Notes: a model not told the origin generated them from the sequence alone. A DNA stretch of 64,000 nt from DCFW01 sp963790715 (GCA_963790715.1 CAWBPN010000010.1:412453-476452); one strand, 5' to 3'. Counted from the first letter of the stretch, positions 17,441 to 27,795 are shown. Made by a program: numbers and translations.

Positions 17441-20110
17441 ATGCTTGTTGAACAGAACAAGAAGTATATGAAATATTTCGTAATTCTATTCTTACTATTG
17501 ATTATGTTCCCTTCGCACTCATTCTCACAAAATGAAATTAAGGGGCACATAATCGACAACAAGACATCACAACCGGTTCAAGACGCTATCGTCACAGTAA
17601 CGGCGGTCGGTTCAACAAACATAATTTACTCTACAACAGCCGACGACGGAGACTTCAGTTTACCCACAAAGTCATTCCCTGCTCAAATAACAGTAACCGT
17701 ACGGGCAATGAATATAAAGCCGCAATCGAAAACAGTGAAAAGTGATGTGAAAGACATAGAGTTTAAAGTTGAAAATGAAGAATTGCAACTAAAGGAAGTT
17801 ATTATCAAAGCTCCGAAAATCCGCCAATTGGGGGATACTCTCAACTACAACGTCGGCAGTTTCACCGATGCCACCGACCGAAGCATAGGAGATGTGCTGA
17901 AAAAGCTTCCGGGAATAAACGTTCTTTCATCAGGACAAATTCTTTATCAAAACAAGCCTATCAATAAATTCTACATAGAAGGAATGGATTTGCTAAAAGG
18001 CAAATACGGACTTGCAACCAATAATATAGAAGCGTCCAAAGTATCAACGGTTCAAGTATTGGAAAATCACCAACCTATAAAAGTACTGAAAGGAGTGGAA
18101 ATACCGGAAGAGGCAGCTATTAATCTGAAATTGAAGAAATCTGCACTCGGAGCATTCTTCGCCACTGCACAAGTAGGCGTAGGAGAACATCCTCTGTTAA
18201 GAAGCAATGAATTGGTAGGAATGCGATTCGCGTCAAATCAACAAAACATGTTCGTATACAAAGATGATAATACTGGACGAAATATCACATCCGAATTGGA
18301 GTCTTTCTATGACGAATTGATAAAAGGTAACGTGCAATTTCTTTCAGTGGAATCGGCTTCACATCCTGAAATCGATCAACAACACTATCTCTTTAATAAT
18401 GCTCACATGGTATCGCTTAATGACCTGCATGCCATAAAGAAAGATGTCTCGCTCACATCGACCGTTTCTTATCTGCAAGACAGACAAAAAGACCAAGCCT
18501 ACAATAAACAGGATATTTTTGTTACAGGCGGTAATGACGTTCATATTGCAGAAAATCTAAACTCAAGGCTTACTAAAAAGAAGTTGGACGGTAAATTTGT
18601 GTTGGAAGATAATGAGAATAAACATTACATTAATGATGAGTTGAATGTTTCAACCGACTGGAACTCGGCAAGAGGCGAAGCAATAAGCGATGATTCTTCA
18701 ACAAGCCAAAATCTGAAATACCCTTCTTTTTTCGTCTCAAACGATTTTAGCATGATACTTGGCAACGGATACAATAAAAAACACTTGGGAGCTTTCATAG
18801 GTTATACTTCTTTGAAAAATACTCTAAACGTCACACCTTCGTCTTTCGACTCGATTTTCAAAATTCCACAAAACGACGGCTCTGCAATTATGCAGGATGT
18901 AAAATACAGTAAATTGGAATCTAACGGCTACTGTTCCTGGGATGGAAAGTTGGATAAAATAATTATGGAATGCAAAGCCAAACTTTTCTTTACTCAATAT
19001 GCGATGCATTCAGATATGTATTCCGGAACTTACAATTATCATTTCTCAGCCGACAGCCTGCGAAACGATTTGATGAGAACGGAGTATGGAAGCGAACTGT
19101 CGACAAGCTACCTGTATGATTTTGATTGCGGTGTCAGAACTACATTGCTTTTACCGGTTCAGTTCCTGTATATAAACAAAAACGATTTTATCAGAAATGA
19201 CGAACAGAATAAAAGCCATCTTTTATTCCTACCTTACTTCAAAGTTGAATACACATTGAATCCTAAAATCAATCTTGGAGGTAATATCTCTTATTCAAAC
19301 GGAATCGGTGATTTCAATGAAGATTATCTCGGATACATGATGACTAATTATCGAAGTATGAACAGAAATGACGAGGAAATACAAAATAAATACAGAAATG
19401 CCGGAGCAAGATGTTATATAGATTATAAAAATCCGCTTACAACGCTTTTCATGTCTGTCAACACCTCATATTCAGACATTTGGCGTAATACTTTGGACGA
19501 GGCTTTTTACAACGGTATTTTCAGTTATACGACACGTATTTACCATCCAAACCATACACGTTCATTCCAAACCAATGCCTCAGTCAGTAAAAGCATTGAT
19601 GCTATTTCATCCGATGTGCACTTCTACACCAAATACGGACATAGCGGTCTGGTAGCCCTTAATCAGGGTGTGGTATCACACTTCACCACAAACACCTACT
19701 CATTGTCGGGAAGCATTGAATCCGACATATGCAAATTTATGATAATCGATTATTCATCAAGTTACCGACAGACTGAAAGCCACATAGAAGGCGGTAACAG
19801 CCTAAAACCGATACGCTACTGGTCGGAAAACTTTAAGCTTTCTTTCATTCCGATGAAAAAGCTAACTATCGGAGTTTCGTTTGACAACTATTATAACAAT
19901 CAGATAAGTTCTTCGTCGCGTATGTCATGGTTCGGGAATACCAATGCTGATTACAAGATGAAAAATGTTGAATTTATGCTCTACTGGACAAACATTTTTA
20001 ACACACGACACTTCATAACATCTTCATACAACGATGCAAGCAATTATTATTCAGAATATAACTTGCGGCCGTCGGAAATATTGCTAAGAGTCAGATTCAA
20101 ACTATTTTAA
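17441..20110 (+). CDS. TonB-dependent receptor-like outer-membrane protein with carboxypeptidase-regulatory-like N-terminal domain
   Basis: This 889-residue protein has a signal peptide (from the ATG at 17441, or more neatly from 17468). A CarboxypepD_reg-like beta domain follows (GHIIDNKTSQPVQDAIVTV), then a plug-like region (RSIGDVLKKLPGINV, INKFYIEGMDLL) and a long beta-barrel region ending in Phe (RVRFKLF), as outer-membrane barrels do. It is the usual partner of GLPGLI proteins in Bacteroidota. No SusD-like gene is next to it, so a glycan substrate is not implied. A metal, peptide or unknown ligand is possible. Confidence 0.87.
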   Translation: MLVEQNKKYMKYFVILFLLLIMFPSHSFSQNEIKGHIIDNKTSQPVQDAIVTVTAVGSTNIIYSTTADDGDFSLPTKSFPAQITVTVRAMNIKPQSKTVKSDVKDIEFKVENEELQLKEVIIKAPKIRQLGDTLNYNVGSFTDATDRSIGDVLKKLPGINVLSSGQILYQNKPINKFYIEGMDLLKGKYGLATNNIEASKVSTVQVLENHQPIKVLKGVEIPEEAAINLKLKKSALGAFFATAQVGVGEHPLLRSNELVGMRFASNQQNMFVYKDDNTGRNITSELESFYDELIKGNVQFLSVESASHPEIDQQHYLFNNAHMVSLNDLHAIKKDVSLTSTVSYLQDRQKDQAYNKQDIFVTGGNDVHIAENLNSRLTKKKLDGKFVLEDNENKHYINDELNVSTDWNSARGEAISDDSSTSQNLKYPSFFVSNDFSMILGNGYNKKHLGAFIGYTSLKNTLNVTPSSFDSIFKIPQNDGSAIMQDVKYSKLESNGYCSWDGKLDKIIMECKAKLFFTQYAMHSDMYSGTYNYHFSADSLRNDLMRTEYGSELSTSYLYDFDCGVRTTLLLPVQFLYINKNDFIRNDEQNKSHLLFLPYFKVEYTLNPKINLGGNISYSNGIGDFNEDYLGYMMTNYRSMNRNDEEIQNKYRNAGARCYIDYKNPLTTLFMSVNTSYSDIWRNTLDEAFYNGIFSYTTRIYHPNHTRSFQTNASVSKSIDAISSDVHFYTKYGHSGLVALNQGVVSHFTTNTYSLSGSIESDICKFMIIDYSSSYRQTESHIEGGNSLKPIRYWSENFKLSFIPMKKLTIGVSFDNYYNNQISSSSRMSWFGNTNADYKMKNVEFMLYWTNIFNTRHFITSSYNDASNYYSEYNLRPSEILLRVRFKLF

Positions 20111-20162
20111 TATAACATTAAACAAGAAAAAGAAATTATATTCTTATTTCATATATATGATA

Positions 20163-20170
20163 TATTTTTG
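20163..20170 (+). promoter_or_regulatory. -7 box TATTTTTG upstream of the small membrane protein gene
   Basis: It matches TAnnTTTG and lies 41 bases before the start codon at 20212. The -33 element is unclear. Confidence 0.45.
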
Positions 20171-20211
20171 AAACAAATTGTCATGACAATAACTTAAAAC
20201 AATTCTAACCC

Positions 20212-20610
20212 ATGTTGAAAATTGGTGCAATATTAAATTTCATTATAGCAATAGGACATCTACTTTGCTTATTTTGCCTGGAACAAGTATTCCGCATTTA
20301 CGGAATCACAGAAATAATGAATAAAATAGCTACATATAATGAAACCCTACCTTATATCTTGACTGCCATAATTGCACTATGTTTCTTCATTAGCGGATTG
20401 TATGCTTTATCGGCTGACGGCACCATACGTAAATTGTCACTATTAAAATTAGGCATTTTCTCACTCGCTACAGTATTTCTTTTACGTGCAATCATTGATT
20501 TGGTAACATTAATTTATAAATTCTCAATGCTCGAATTTTCGTCCACAACAATTGCAATGATAATCGGTCTACTTTATTTGCTTGGCGGAATAAAAAAACT
20601 TCACGCATAA
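20212..20610 (+). CDS. Small four-helix integral membrane protein
   Basis: The 132-residue product has four hydrophobic segments (about residues 5-25, 45-65, 75-100, 110-128) separated by short polar loops. A conserved glycine-rich end, GLLYLLGGIKKL, closes it. I do not recognise a characterised family; small four-helix proteins of this kind are common and mostly of unknown function. It stands alone behind its own putative promoter at the edge of a gene-poor stretch, and nothing next to it suggests a role. Confidence 0.6.
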   Translation: MLKIGAILNFIIAIGHLLCLFCLEQVFRIYGITEIMNKIATYNETLPYILTAIIALCFFISGLYALSADGTIRKLSLLKLGIFSLATVFLLRAIIDLVTLIYKFSMLEFSSTTIAMIIGLLYLLGGIKKLHA

Positions 20611-21380
20611 AATGACCAAACAAGGCAAATCTATCTCATACAAATCATTTTGTGATTCAGCTATTCATCATTCAGAAAGTATTTATTAATAATAGTTGTG
20701 AGCTGACTACCTGAAGACCTAAAAACATTTTGAACTATTCAGTGTCTCTTTGAATCATTAAACCAACAAAACAATGGTGTCTTATACTGATTTTCAACAA
20801 GAAATTCACTGGCAAAACGTCCAACACATACACAGTTTGGACATGAAACACGCTGGGAAAATATGTTAAACGTACTGGGAAACGAGAGCTCCGCCAGAAC
20901 AAATCGAACGCTGACGCATAGACATTTTAATAAATTGTAAGGTATGGTGCTGCAATAGTTATAAATATATAATATTTCAATGACATGTTGCTAAAGTATG
21001 ACAGCGTGCCAACTGAAATGCCATATTCCGACATAGGCTAACTTTATTCATGTGGAAATTTGTTGTTTCGCAAATTTCTCTATTCCGTTAATTGCAAAAA
21101 ACGAATATAATTTTTCCCGATTTCGTGGTAAAATGAATTTCATCAGTTATGAAATCCATTTTTTAGTTAAATTGCAGTAATACAGTTATGTTAAATATTA
21201 TCTAACTATCCATAGAATACCTGCAACCTAAACGTATTATACACATGACTTCGCCGACTGAAACATTACGTCTTCAGTTAATCAGTTGAAAACGCTTGTG
21301 GATAAAGGTTTTATAAAACATGAATAGCATGTTCAAAATATGATAATCTGAACTTATTTTGAAAATAATCCACGAAATAC
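20611..21380. other. Gene-free, decayed stretch
   Basis: No intact gene is seen. A short open frame (about 20840-20940, ending FNKLstop) and a winged-helix-like remnant (21250-21327) suggest former genes interrupted by stops. Together with the primase fragment further right, this looks like the scar of an integrated element. Confidence 0.5.
21250..21327 (+). pseudogene. Remnant of a winged-helix (MarR-like) regulator
   Basis: In one frame the stretch reads FAD, a stop, then NITSSVNQLKTLVDKGFIKHE and a stop. SSVNQLKTLVDKGFIKHE has the spacing of a MarR-type recognition helix followed by its wing. The in-frame TGA (21259-21261) and the lack of surrounding coding sequence indicate decay. Similarity is short, so the family assignment is tentative. 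Confidence 0.35.
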
Positions 21381-21411
21381 TTGACATTGGAACTTTAAAG
21401 TAGTACCTTTG
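21381..21411 (+). promoter_or_regulatory. Promoter-like sequence before the primase fragment
   Basis: TTGAC at 21381 and TACCTTTG at 21404-21411 have the Bacteroidota spacing. What follows is only a gene fragment without a good start codon, so this promoter may be orphaned. Confidence 0.5.
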
Positions 21412-21453
21412 CTAATAGTAATTAAAACAAGTAATATCAATTATCAACAGTAA

Positions 21454-21828
21454 AATATAATAGAAAAGATAGACTGCTCACCGATAGACCATGCACAGAT
21501 ATACGCCCAACTAAAAGAAGAGATAGAAAAAGGCAAACGTTATTGGTTCGAAGAGGACGAAGAAGCCGAGATAATGGCGCATAACGCTGCTTATCAACGC
21601 AATACAATAGAGGAGGACGTTTTTGACAATCTTTTCCGCAAGCCTATCGGTAATGAAAAAACAATAAAGCTCTCAGCACGAGAGATATACGATAAAATGA
21701 AAGCCGCCGATAAAGAAGCGATGAAAGGCGTAAAAGAAAGCAAGGTTTGGGGCTTGCTAAAAGAATTGGATTATCGCAAAGAGCATTATGAAGACGGAAA
21801 TAAATACAGTGTAATAAAGAAATATTAG
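21454..21828 (+). pseudogene. C-terminal fragment of a VirE/DUF3874-type primase-helicase from a mobile element
   Basis: After a stop at 21451-21453 the frame is open to TAA and reads DHAQIYAQLKEEIEKGKRYWF, then DEEAEIMAHNAAYQ and a winged-helix-like end (SAREIYDKMK, KVWGLLKELDYRKE). The QIYAQ and RYWF pattern followed by a short helix-turn-helix tail is typical of the C-terminus of VirE/DUF3874 proteins found in Bacteroidota integrated elements. The ATP-binding and primase parts are missing, and the only ATG (21574) lies inside the conserved region, so this is a truncated remnant. Confidence 0.6.
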
Positions 21829-22112
21829 AGCCTGTTTAAAGAATAGAATAGGAAAGAGTGTTGTGCACCAAGAAGAATTAGAAGTTTCCGATTCTCATTA
21901 TCTTTCCAAACTCTAAGTTGTCTAAATGCTTTTCGCTTTATACCCTATATTTTCCACATATATACACTTTTATTAGGATACAAACAAGAAAAACAACATT
22001 TATTCGATGATATAAATACTGAATTCCTACATTTTTTCGATGATATGATATAAAATTTTATGCAATTGAACAATATTCATTATGTTTATCATTTTATTAT
22101 GAATATAATTAT

Positions 22113-22120
22113 TATATTTG
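22113..22120 (+). promoter_or_regulatory. -7 box TATATTTG for the AAA ATPase gene
   Basis: It matches TAnnTTTG exactly and lies 20 bases before the ATG at 22141. The preceding spacer from 21829 holds no gene. Confidence 0.6.
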
Positions 22121-22140
22121 CAATAAAGTGACAAAAGCGT

Positions 22141-23280
22141 ATGGAAACAATAGCTACAATGAATCCTTTTGTGGTCGGCAAATATGTGTCTGACAAGTAT
22201 TTTTGCGACCGTGATAATGAAACGGCATTCCTGATAAAGCAAACAGAGAATGGTCGCAATGTGGCTCTTATTTCTCCTCGCCGCCTTGGCAAAACAGGAC
22301 TTATTCAACACTGTTTCCGCCAAAAACAAATGAGTGATAAATATCATACTTTTTTCGTTGATATTTATGCTACAACCTCATTAGCTGAATTTGTATATTT
22401 GCTCGGAAAAAACATTTATACCGGATTGCAGTCTAAAAAAACAGCTTGGGCAAAAAAATTCTTTCAAATCATCAGTTCGTTACGAGTAGGTTTCAAGCTT
22501 GATGCAATAAGCGGTGAACCGTCTTTTGACATAAGCTTGGGTGATATTAAAGCACCGCAAATAACTCTTGATGAGATATTTAAGTACTTGGAATCGGCAG
22601 ATAGGCCTTGCATTATTGCAATTGATGAATTTCAACAAATTGGCAGCTATCAGGAAAAGAATGTGGAAGCCCTGTTGCGAACCAAAATACAACAATGCAA
22701 ACAGACAATGTTTATATTTTCAGGTAGTAAACGGCACTTAATGAGCAATATGTTCAACTCATCGTCAAAACCGTTCTATCAAAGTGCCATCAGCATGGGG
22801 CTTGAACCGATACCGCAAGATACTTATGTAGCGTTTGCAATCCGCTTATTTGAAGAGTATGGAAAACATATTGATAAGAAAGTTGTTGAAAGAGCCTATC
22901 TGATGTTTGACGGTTACACGTGGTTTGTTCAAATGATTATGAACGAACTATTTGCATTGACAGCTCACGATGAACTATGTGAAATGGATAAACTTGAAAC
23001 AGCACGAAAGAACGTAATTCAAACGCAAGAAAACAGTTACAAGGATTTATTATCAAATCTTGCGCCGAAACAAAAAATTGTGTTACAAGCCATCGCCAAA
23101 GAACGAGAAGCACGAGGTATAACTTCGTCAACATTCATCAAGAAGTACAACCTAATGTCAGCCAGTTCGGTGCAATCGGCTATTAAGCCATTGCTGAAGA
23201 ATGATTTAATAACTCAAGATGATGACGTTTATCGCGTCTACGACTACTTTTTTGCCTATTGGCTGGCAAATGAATATTAA
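22141..23280 (+). CDS. AAA-type ATPase, archaeal ATPase/DUF234-like family
   Basis: The 379-residue product begins with the family opener MNPFVVGKYVSDKYFCDR, then Walker A SPRRLGKTGL (about residues 43-52) and Walker B CIIAIDEFQQ, followed by sensor-like FSGSKRHLM. The C-terminal part from about residue 290 looks like a winged helix (SSTFIKKYNLMSASSVQSAIKPLLKNDLI). Proteins of this type are common, often solitary and mobile in Bacteroidota, and their function is unresolved, with some suggested to relate to DNA or STAND-like switches. It is the only intact gene between two decayed element fragments. Confidence 0.85.
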   Translation: METIATMNPFVVGKYVSDKYFCDRDNETAFLIKQTENGRNVALISPRRLGKTGLIQHCFRQKQMSDKYHTFFVDIYATTSLAEFVYLLGKNIYTGLQSKKTAWAKKFFQIISSLRVGFKLDAISGEPSFDISLGDIKAPQITLDEIFKYLESADRPCIIAIDEFQQIGSYQEKNVEALLRTKIQQCKQTMFIFSGSKRHLMSNMFNSSSKPFYQSAISMGLEPIPQDTYVAFAIRLFEEYGKHIDKKVVERAYLMFDGYTWFVQMIMNELFALTAHDELCEMDKLETARKNVIQTQENSYKDLLSNLAPKQKIVLQAIAKEREARGITSSTFIKKYNLMSASSVQSAIKPLLKNDLITQDDDVYRVYDYFFAYWLANEY

Positions 23281-23436
23281 GTTCTTCGTAAATACATACC
23301 TTAATTTTAGCAATAGCTTTTTAACCTCCATTTCATCTACACTTTATGTATTTTGATAATCATTATGTCAATGCTTATATATATACTTTTCAAAATATCA
23401 CATATTGAACCTACAACATGACTTAAGTACCATAGA

Positions 23437-23733
23437 CTAAATATCATCAAACAACTTTAGTTGTCGTTTATCAGCATCGTTTTTTTATCTACTTTTCCGA
23501 CCTTCTACAGTTTCAAATCCTTTTACTACGAACTCGGTAAGCATTTTAGTTGCCGATCTATTCAATTCTCCTTGAGCATATATATTACTTAAATGCTCAT
23601 TGATCGTACGAACATCTACGCAAAACAAATCTGCAATTCGTTTTTGTGTTAACCAAAAAGTACCATCTTCATATTGCACTTGTACACTAACATTGCCACT
23701 ATCTGTGGTATATAATATTATGTTGCTGTTCAT
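23437..23733 (-). pseudogene. Remnant of a RhuM-like (virulence/Fic-region) DNA-binding protein
   Basis: The first 60 residues (YEDGTFWLTQKRIADLF, then VRTINEHLSNIYAQGEL) match the N-terminal region of RhuM-family proteins, which normally run to about 330 residues. Here the frame drifts into FVVKGFETVEGRKSR and stops after 82 residues. Beyond the stop the same frame reads NDADKRQLKLFDDI and ends, like a typical protein C-terminus, so most of the gene was lost by internal deletion. It probably belongs to the same decayed accessory stretch as the primase fragment. Confidence 0.6.
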
Positions 23734-23887
23734 CTATCTATAATTTGTACAAAGCTACGCATTTTTTATAAGTACCGTTGCATTATACACGAGAGTAATT
23801 GCTCTCAAACCTAAAATCAACCTCAGATGATACAAAACATACCCTAATATCTAATTTTTAACACACTCTTATCTGCAAGATAATGTC

Positions 23888-23895
23888 TACTTTTG
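23888..23895 (+). promoter_or_regulatory. -7 box TACTTTTG for the GH31 gene
   Basis: It is an exact TAnnTTTG match 32 bases before the ATG at 23927. Confidence 0.6.
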
Positions 23896-23926
23896 TAGTA
23901 ATTAAAACTTTTAATTAGTGCAAAAG

Positions 23927-26311
23927 ATGAAAAACAAAATAACTTTTTGTTGTGCTTTGCTGTTTATTGCATTCCAATACAATAATATGTCGGCTCAGGA
24001 AATGACTCCGCAGGCAAACAGACTTTTAAGTAATACGATAGATGTCAGCCGCGACTTTGCAGATTTTACCAATATCTACTTTTTTGCAGACAGTCTGGCA
24101 TCTTTCAATCCACAAACAGGTGAAGGAACAGTAAAATGGAAACGGCAAAGTTTATACACTCGTCAGGCGTTCAACACTAATACTATTCTGCCTCAATCAT
24201 TGAAAATGCTTGATTTCCCGTCAACGGAATATGAAAATGACCCGATATTTAAATTCTCAATAGATTTCATATCTGACAATACCGTGCGCTTAAAATGGCT
24301 TACTTCAAAGATAGAGCCTAAAAACGCCGATGAAATAATGTTGGTAAAAGAACCGCAAAATACTCATTGTTGGAAATACGTGCCTATAACCAACGGATAT
24401 AAATACCAAAGTCCTGCCGGTAGCATTGTAATAGAAAAATATCCCTGACGCATATTGCTTTATGACGTTCAAGGCAAACTGATGACGTCAACACGCCGAT
24501 GGATTGATAACGATTCTACGCAAGTAAAGGTGTTGCCGTTTAATTTTATCCGTCGTGGCAATGACAACTCACGCAGTATAGAGCCTGTTTTCTCTATTTC
24601 TCCCGGAGAAAAAATAGTAGGCTGCGGAGAATCATTCACCACTCTAAACAAAGTGGGACAAAAGATAAACCTATTTGTAACCGATCCGCAAGGACCTGAA
24701 ACTGCCGGTATGTACAAGTCTGTTCCTTTCTTCATGAGTAGCAGGGGATACGGAATGTTCATGCACACATCGGCTCCTGTAACGTGTGACTTCGGAGCTA
24801 CACATGTGGGAACTACCAAACTGTTCATGATGGACGAAACGGCTGACCTGTTTATCTTCTTCGGTGAACCGAAAAAGGTGCTTGATGAATACACCTCACT
24901 TACAGGTAAAGCACCAATGCCTCCTCTGTGGAGCTTCGGCACATGGATGAGCCGTATCTCTTACTTTAAACAGGAAGAAGGCTATGATGTTGCTGCCAAA
25001 TTGCGCAAATACAAAATTCCCGCCGACGTGATACACTTCGATACAGGTTGGTTTGAAACAGATTGGCAATGCGACTATAAGTTTGCTCCCAGCCGTTTCA
25101 GCAACCCGCAAAAAATGATTGACGACCTCAAAAAAGAAGGGTTCCACATATCACTTTGGCAACTGCCCTACTTCACTCCCCGCAACAAATACTACAATGA
25201 GATCGTTGACAACGGACTTTGCGTACATAATGCCAATGGAACATTACCTTACGAGGATGCCATTCTGGATTTTTCAAATCCAAAAACTGTAACGTGGTAT
25301 CAAGATAAATTATCCGGATTGCTCAAAATGGGTGTCGGCGCAATAAAGGTGGACTTCGGCGAAGGTGCTCCTTACGATGGAGTATATGCTTCAGGAAAAG
25401 GTGGATTGTACGAACACAACTTATATCCGCTAAGATATAACAAGGCTGTTGCCGACATTACCCGACAAATAAAAGGTGAAAATATTATTTGGGCTCGCAG
25501 CGCATGGGCAGGCTCTCAACGTTATCCGTTGCATTGGGGCGGTGATGCTTCAAACACAAACATGGGGATGGCAGCCGAATTGCGCGGTGGCCTGTCATTC
25601 GGATTAAGCGGATTCTCGTTCTGGAGCAACGACATTGGAGGGTTCGTTGTGAAATCACCGGAGAATCTTTATCGCCGCTGGTTACCTTTCGGATTTCTGA
25701 CTTCACACAGTCGCGCTCACGGCGCACCTCCCAAGGAACCGTGGATGTATAACGAAAGTTTCGTAAACGTCTTTCGCGATTGCGCCGATATGAAATATGA
25801 GATGATGCCCTACGTATATGCTCAAGCCAAAGCCTGCACCGAACAAGGTCTGCCTATGGTTCGCGCACTTTGCATAGAATATCCGAATGATCCTGCCGTA
25901 TGGAGCATCGACGATCAATATCTGTTCGGCAACGATATATTAGTGGCTCCAATGATGGAGGACGGCACATCACGCGACGTATATTTGCCCGGTGGAAAAT
26001 GGATTGACTATCAATCGGGAAAAGTTTACAACAAAGGATGGAACAATATTCCAGCCGGACATATTCCTGCTGTAATATTAGTGCGTGACGGTGCAATTAT
26101 TCCACATATAGCTTTAGCCCAATCTACAGACAAAATGGATTGGTCGAAAATAACTTTAAAGGTATATACGACTGATAAATCAACGGCAAAAGGATATATT
26201 TGCTTACCGACGGATAATACATTGACACCTATATCAGTAACGAAATCGGGGACAAACTTCACTATCGACGGTAATCCGCTGAACGGAAAAGTAAAATTTA
26301 CGATTGAATAA
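23927..26311 (+). pseudogene. GH31 alpha-glycosidase (alpha-xylosidase-like) interrupted by one in-frame TGA
   Basis: Ignoring a TGA at 24446-24448 (codon 174), one frame gives about 794 residues with a signal peptide (cleavage near MSAQE), an N-terminal beta domain and the GH31 barrel. The nucleophile is the Asp in IKVDFGEG and the acid/base the Asp in HWGGDASNTN; DTGWFETDW and NDIGGF are further family blocks. This fits YicI-type alpha-xylosidases, which remove xylose from xyloglucan-type oligosaccharides in the periplasm. Around the stop the reading is KYP-stop-RILLYD, where relatives tend to carry a Trp or Phe, so TGG to TGA is the simplest change. Either a recent pseudogene or a base error; everything else is intact. 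Confidence 0.85.
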
Positions 26312-26342
26312 TAATATGTATGTGAATTGATAGGAGTAGAAT

Positions 26343-26371
26343 GAACCCGTGGATTATGCGGGTTCGTTTTT
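26343..26371 (+). terminator. Terminator between GH31 and the MATE gene
   Basis: GAACCCG, a nine-base loop, CGGGTTC and then GTTTTT. It overlaps the 3' end of the convergent MATE gene. Confidence 0.75.
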
Positions 26372-27736
26372 CATATAACCTATATTAATATGTACAGGGC
26401 GATTCATGCTGTGGCAAAATGCTATATAATAAAGTATTCCGGCGGTGGTAAGTCCAAAAGGAAAGGCTATCCAAATGCCCAAAGCTCCCAAGTTCAATGT
26501 TATTCCCAAGAAATAGCCGAGCGGCAATGAGACGAGAAAATATGCTATAAAAGCCGTGTACATCATCGGTTTCACCTCTGCTATACCACGAAGCGCATTG
26601 GCAAAAGTAATTTGCAAACCGTCGCCGAACTGATAAATTAGTAGCGGATATACCAATGTTACAACCAATTGCTGCACATCTCCGTTGGTTGTAAACAAAC
26701 CTGCCAGCTGATTACGAAAAATAAATACGATTAACGAAGTGAACGCTCCCAAAATCATCATCATACGAAATCCGCAATACGTGGATTCACATACATTTTT
26801 ATCATCGTTCAATCCTTTAAAATAACTGGCTCTGACACTAATGGCAGTACCCAATCCGTAATACATCATATAACATATTTGCGAAATGGTAAGCGTAATT
26901 TGATGAGCTGCCAACGGAACGGTGCCCAACCACCCTATCATAACAGTTGAAAAGGAAAAAGCAGCTGACTCCATGCCCATCTGTAAGGCTATAGGCCAAC
27001 CTAAAACATTCAAATGACGCAATAAACTTCCGGGAACTTTTACATTATTAAATCCTTTGCGATACTCAGAATAGCGCCGATTGACAAAAAATACTGCAAC
27101 AAATGCAACAACCATCAATATACGCGCAACCAATGTGCTTATGCCCGATCCTATCAATCCCAACTCAGGTGCGCCGAAATGACCGAAGATAAGAGCATAA
27201 TTGCTTATAATATTATAAAGGTTACCAAACAACAACAGCCACATGGATACTTTCGTATCGGTTATACTGTCTGTAAATTGCTTAAGGGCATTGAATAACA
27301 TCACAAACGGTATTGAAAGTATCTGCAACATGAAGAACGGACGAATAAATTTCAATAGTTCTTCAGGTTGTCCTAAACGATCGACATTAAAATATAGCAA
27401 CAACAATACGGCAACAAGCCCTATACCGACTATACTATTTGCTATTATACTGCCACGCAGGGCACTACCGGCTTCTTTGTATTTCTTAGCTCCGAAGTAT
27501 TCCCCGATAATTGGTGACAAGCCATACGAAAAGCCCAGACCGACAATAATAAACAAATTTATTATGCCGCAGACAAATGATGCAGCTGCCAACTCTTGAG
27601 TTGTGTGATGCCCCACCATAAGCGTATCGGCAAATGTCAATATCAACATTCCGACCTGACCGACAATAATAGGAAAACCTAACTTAATGAGAGGTAAATA
27701 ATGGCTATAATATTTTTTTAAAAATGGATAACTCAT
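26354..27736 (-). CDS. MATE-family multidrug/cation antiporter
   Basis: The 460-residue product has twelve hydrophobic segments in two similar halves. The family pattern includes FPIIVGQVGMLILTFADTLMVGH at the N-terminus and GWPIALQMGMESAAFSFSTVMIGWLG at the start of the second half. It belongs to the NorM-like branch, which expels cationic drugs or metabolites in exchange for sodium or protons. It is monocistronic, with its own -7 box inside an unusual inverted repeat. The gene converges with the GH31 gene and their ends meet at a shared terminator. Confidence 0.92.
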   Translation of the reverse strand: MSYPFLKKYYSHYLPLIKLGFPIIVGQVGMLILTFADTLMVGHHTTQELAAASFVCGIINLFIIVGLGFSYGLSPIIGEYFGAKKYKEAGSALRGSIIANSIVGIGLVAVLLLLYFNVDRLGQPEELLKFIRPFFMLQILSIPFVMLFNALKQFTDSITDTKVSMWLLLFGNLYNIISNYALIFGHFGAPELGLIGSGISTLVARILMVVAFVAVFFVNRRYSEYRKGFNNVKVPGSLLRHLNVLGWPIALQMGMESAAFSFSTVMIGWLGTVPLAAHQITLTISQICYMMYYGLGTAISVRASYFKGLNDDKNVCESTYCGFRMMMILGAFTSLIVFIFRNQLAGLFTTNGDVQQLVVTLVYPLLIYQFGDGLQITFANALRGIAEVKPMMYTAFIAYFLVSLPLGYFLGITLNLGALGIWIAFPFGLTTAGILYYIAFCHSMNRPVHINIGYMKNEPA

Positions 27737-27775
27737 ATATACTTTTGCATTTTTCTAAAACACAAAAGTATATAT
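27735..27775 (-). promoter_or_regulatory. Inverted repeat spanning the MATE promoter and start
   Basis: ATATATACTTTTG (27735-27747) and CAAAAGTATATAT (27763-27775) are perfect 13-bp inverted arms with a 15-bp spacer. On the minus strand the right arm supplies the -7 box TACTTTTG of the MATE gene, and the left arm reaches its start codon. It could be an operator or an mRNA leader hairpin. Confidence 0.55.
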
Positions 27776-27795
27776 ATTTCTTTATTATACAATAA

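Noticed and set aside
24446..24448. Selenocysteine or stop-codon reassignment in the GH31 gene
   Set aside because: The position is not a cysteine site in the family, no suitable hairpin was noticed just after it, and TGA ends other genes in the window.
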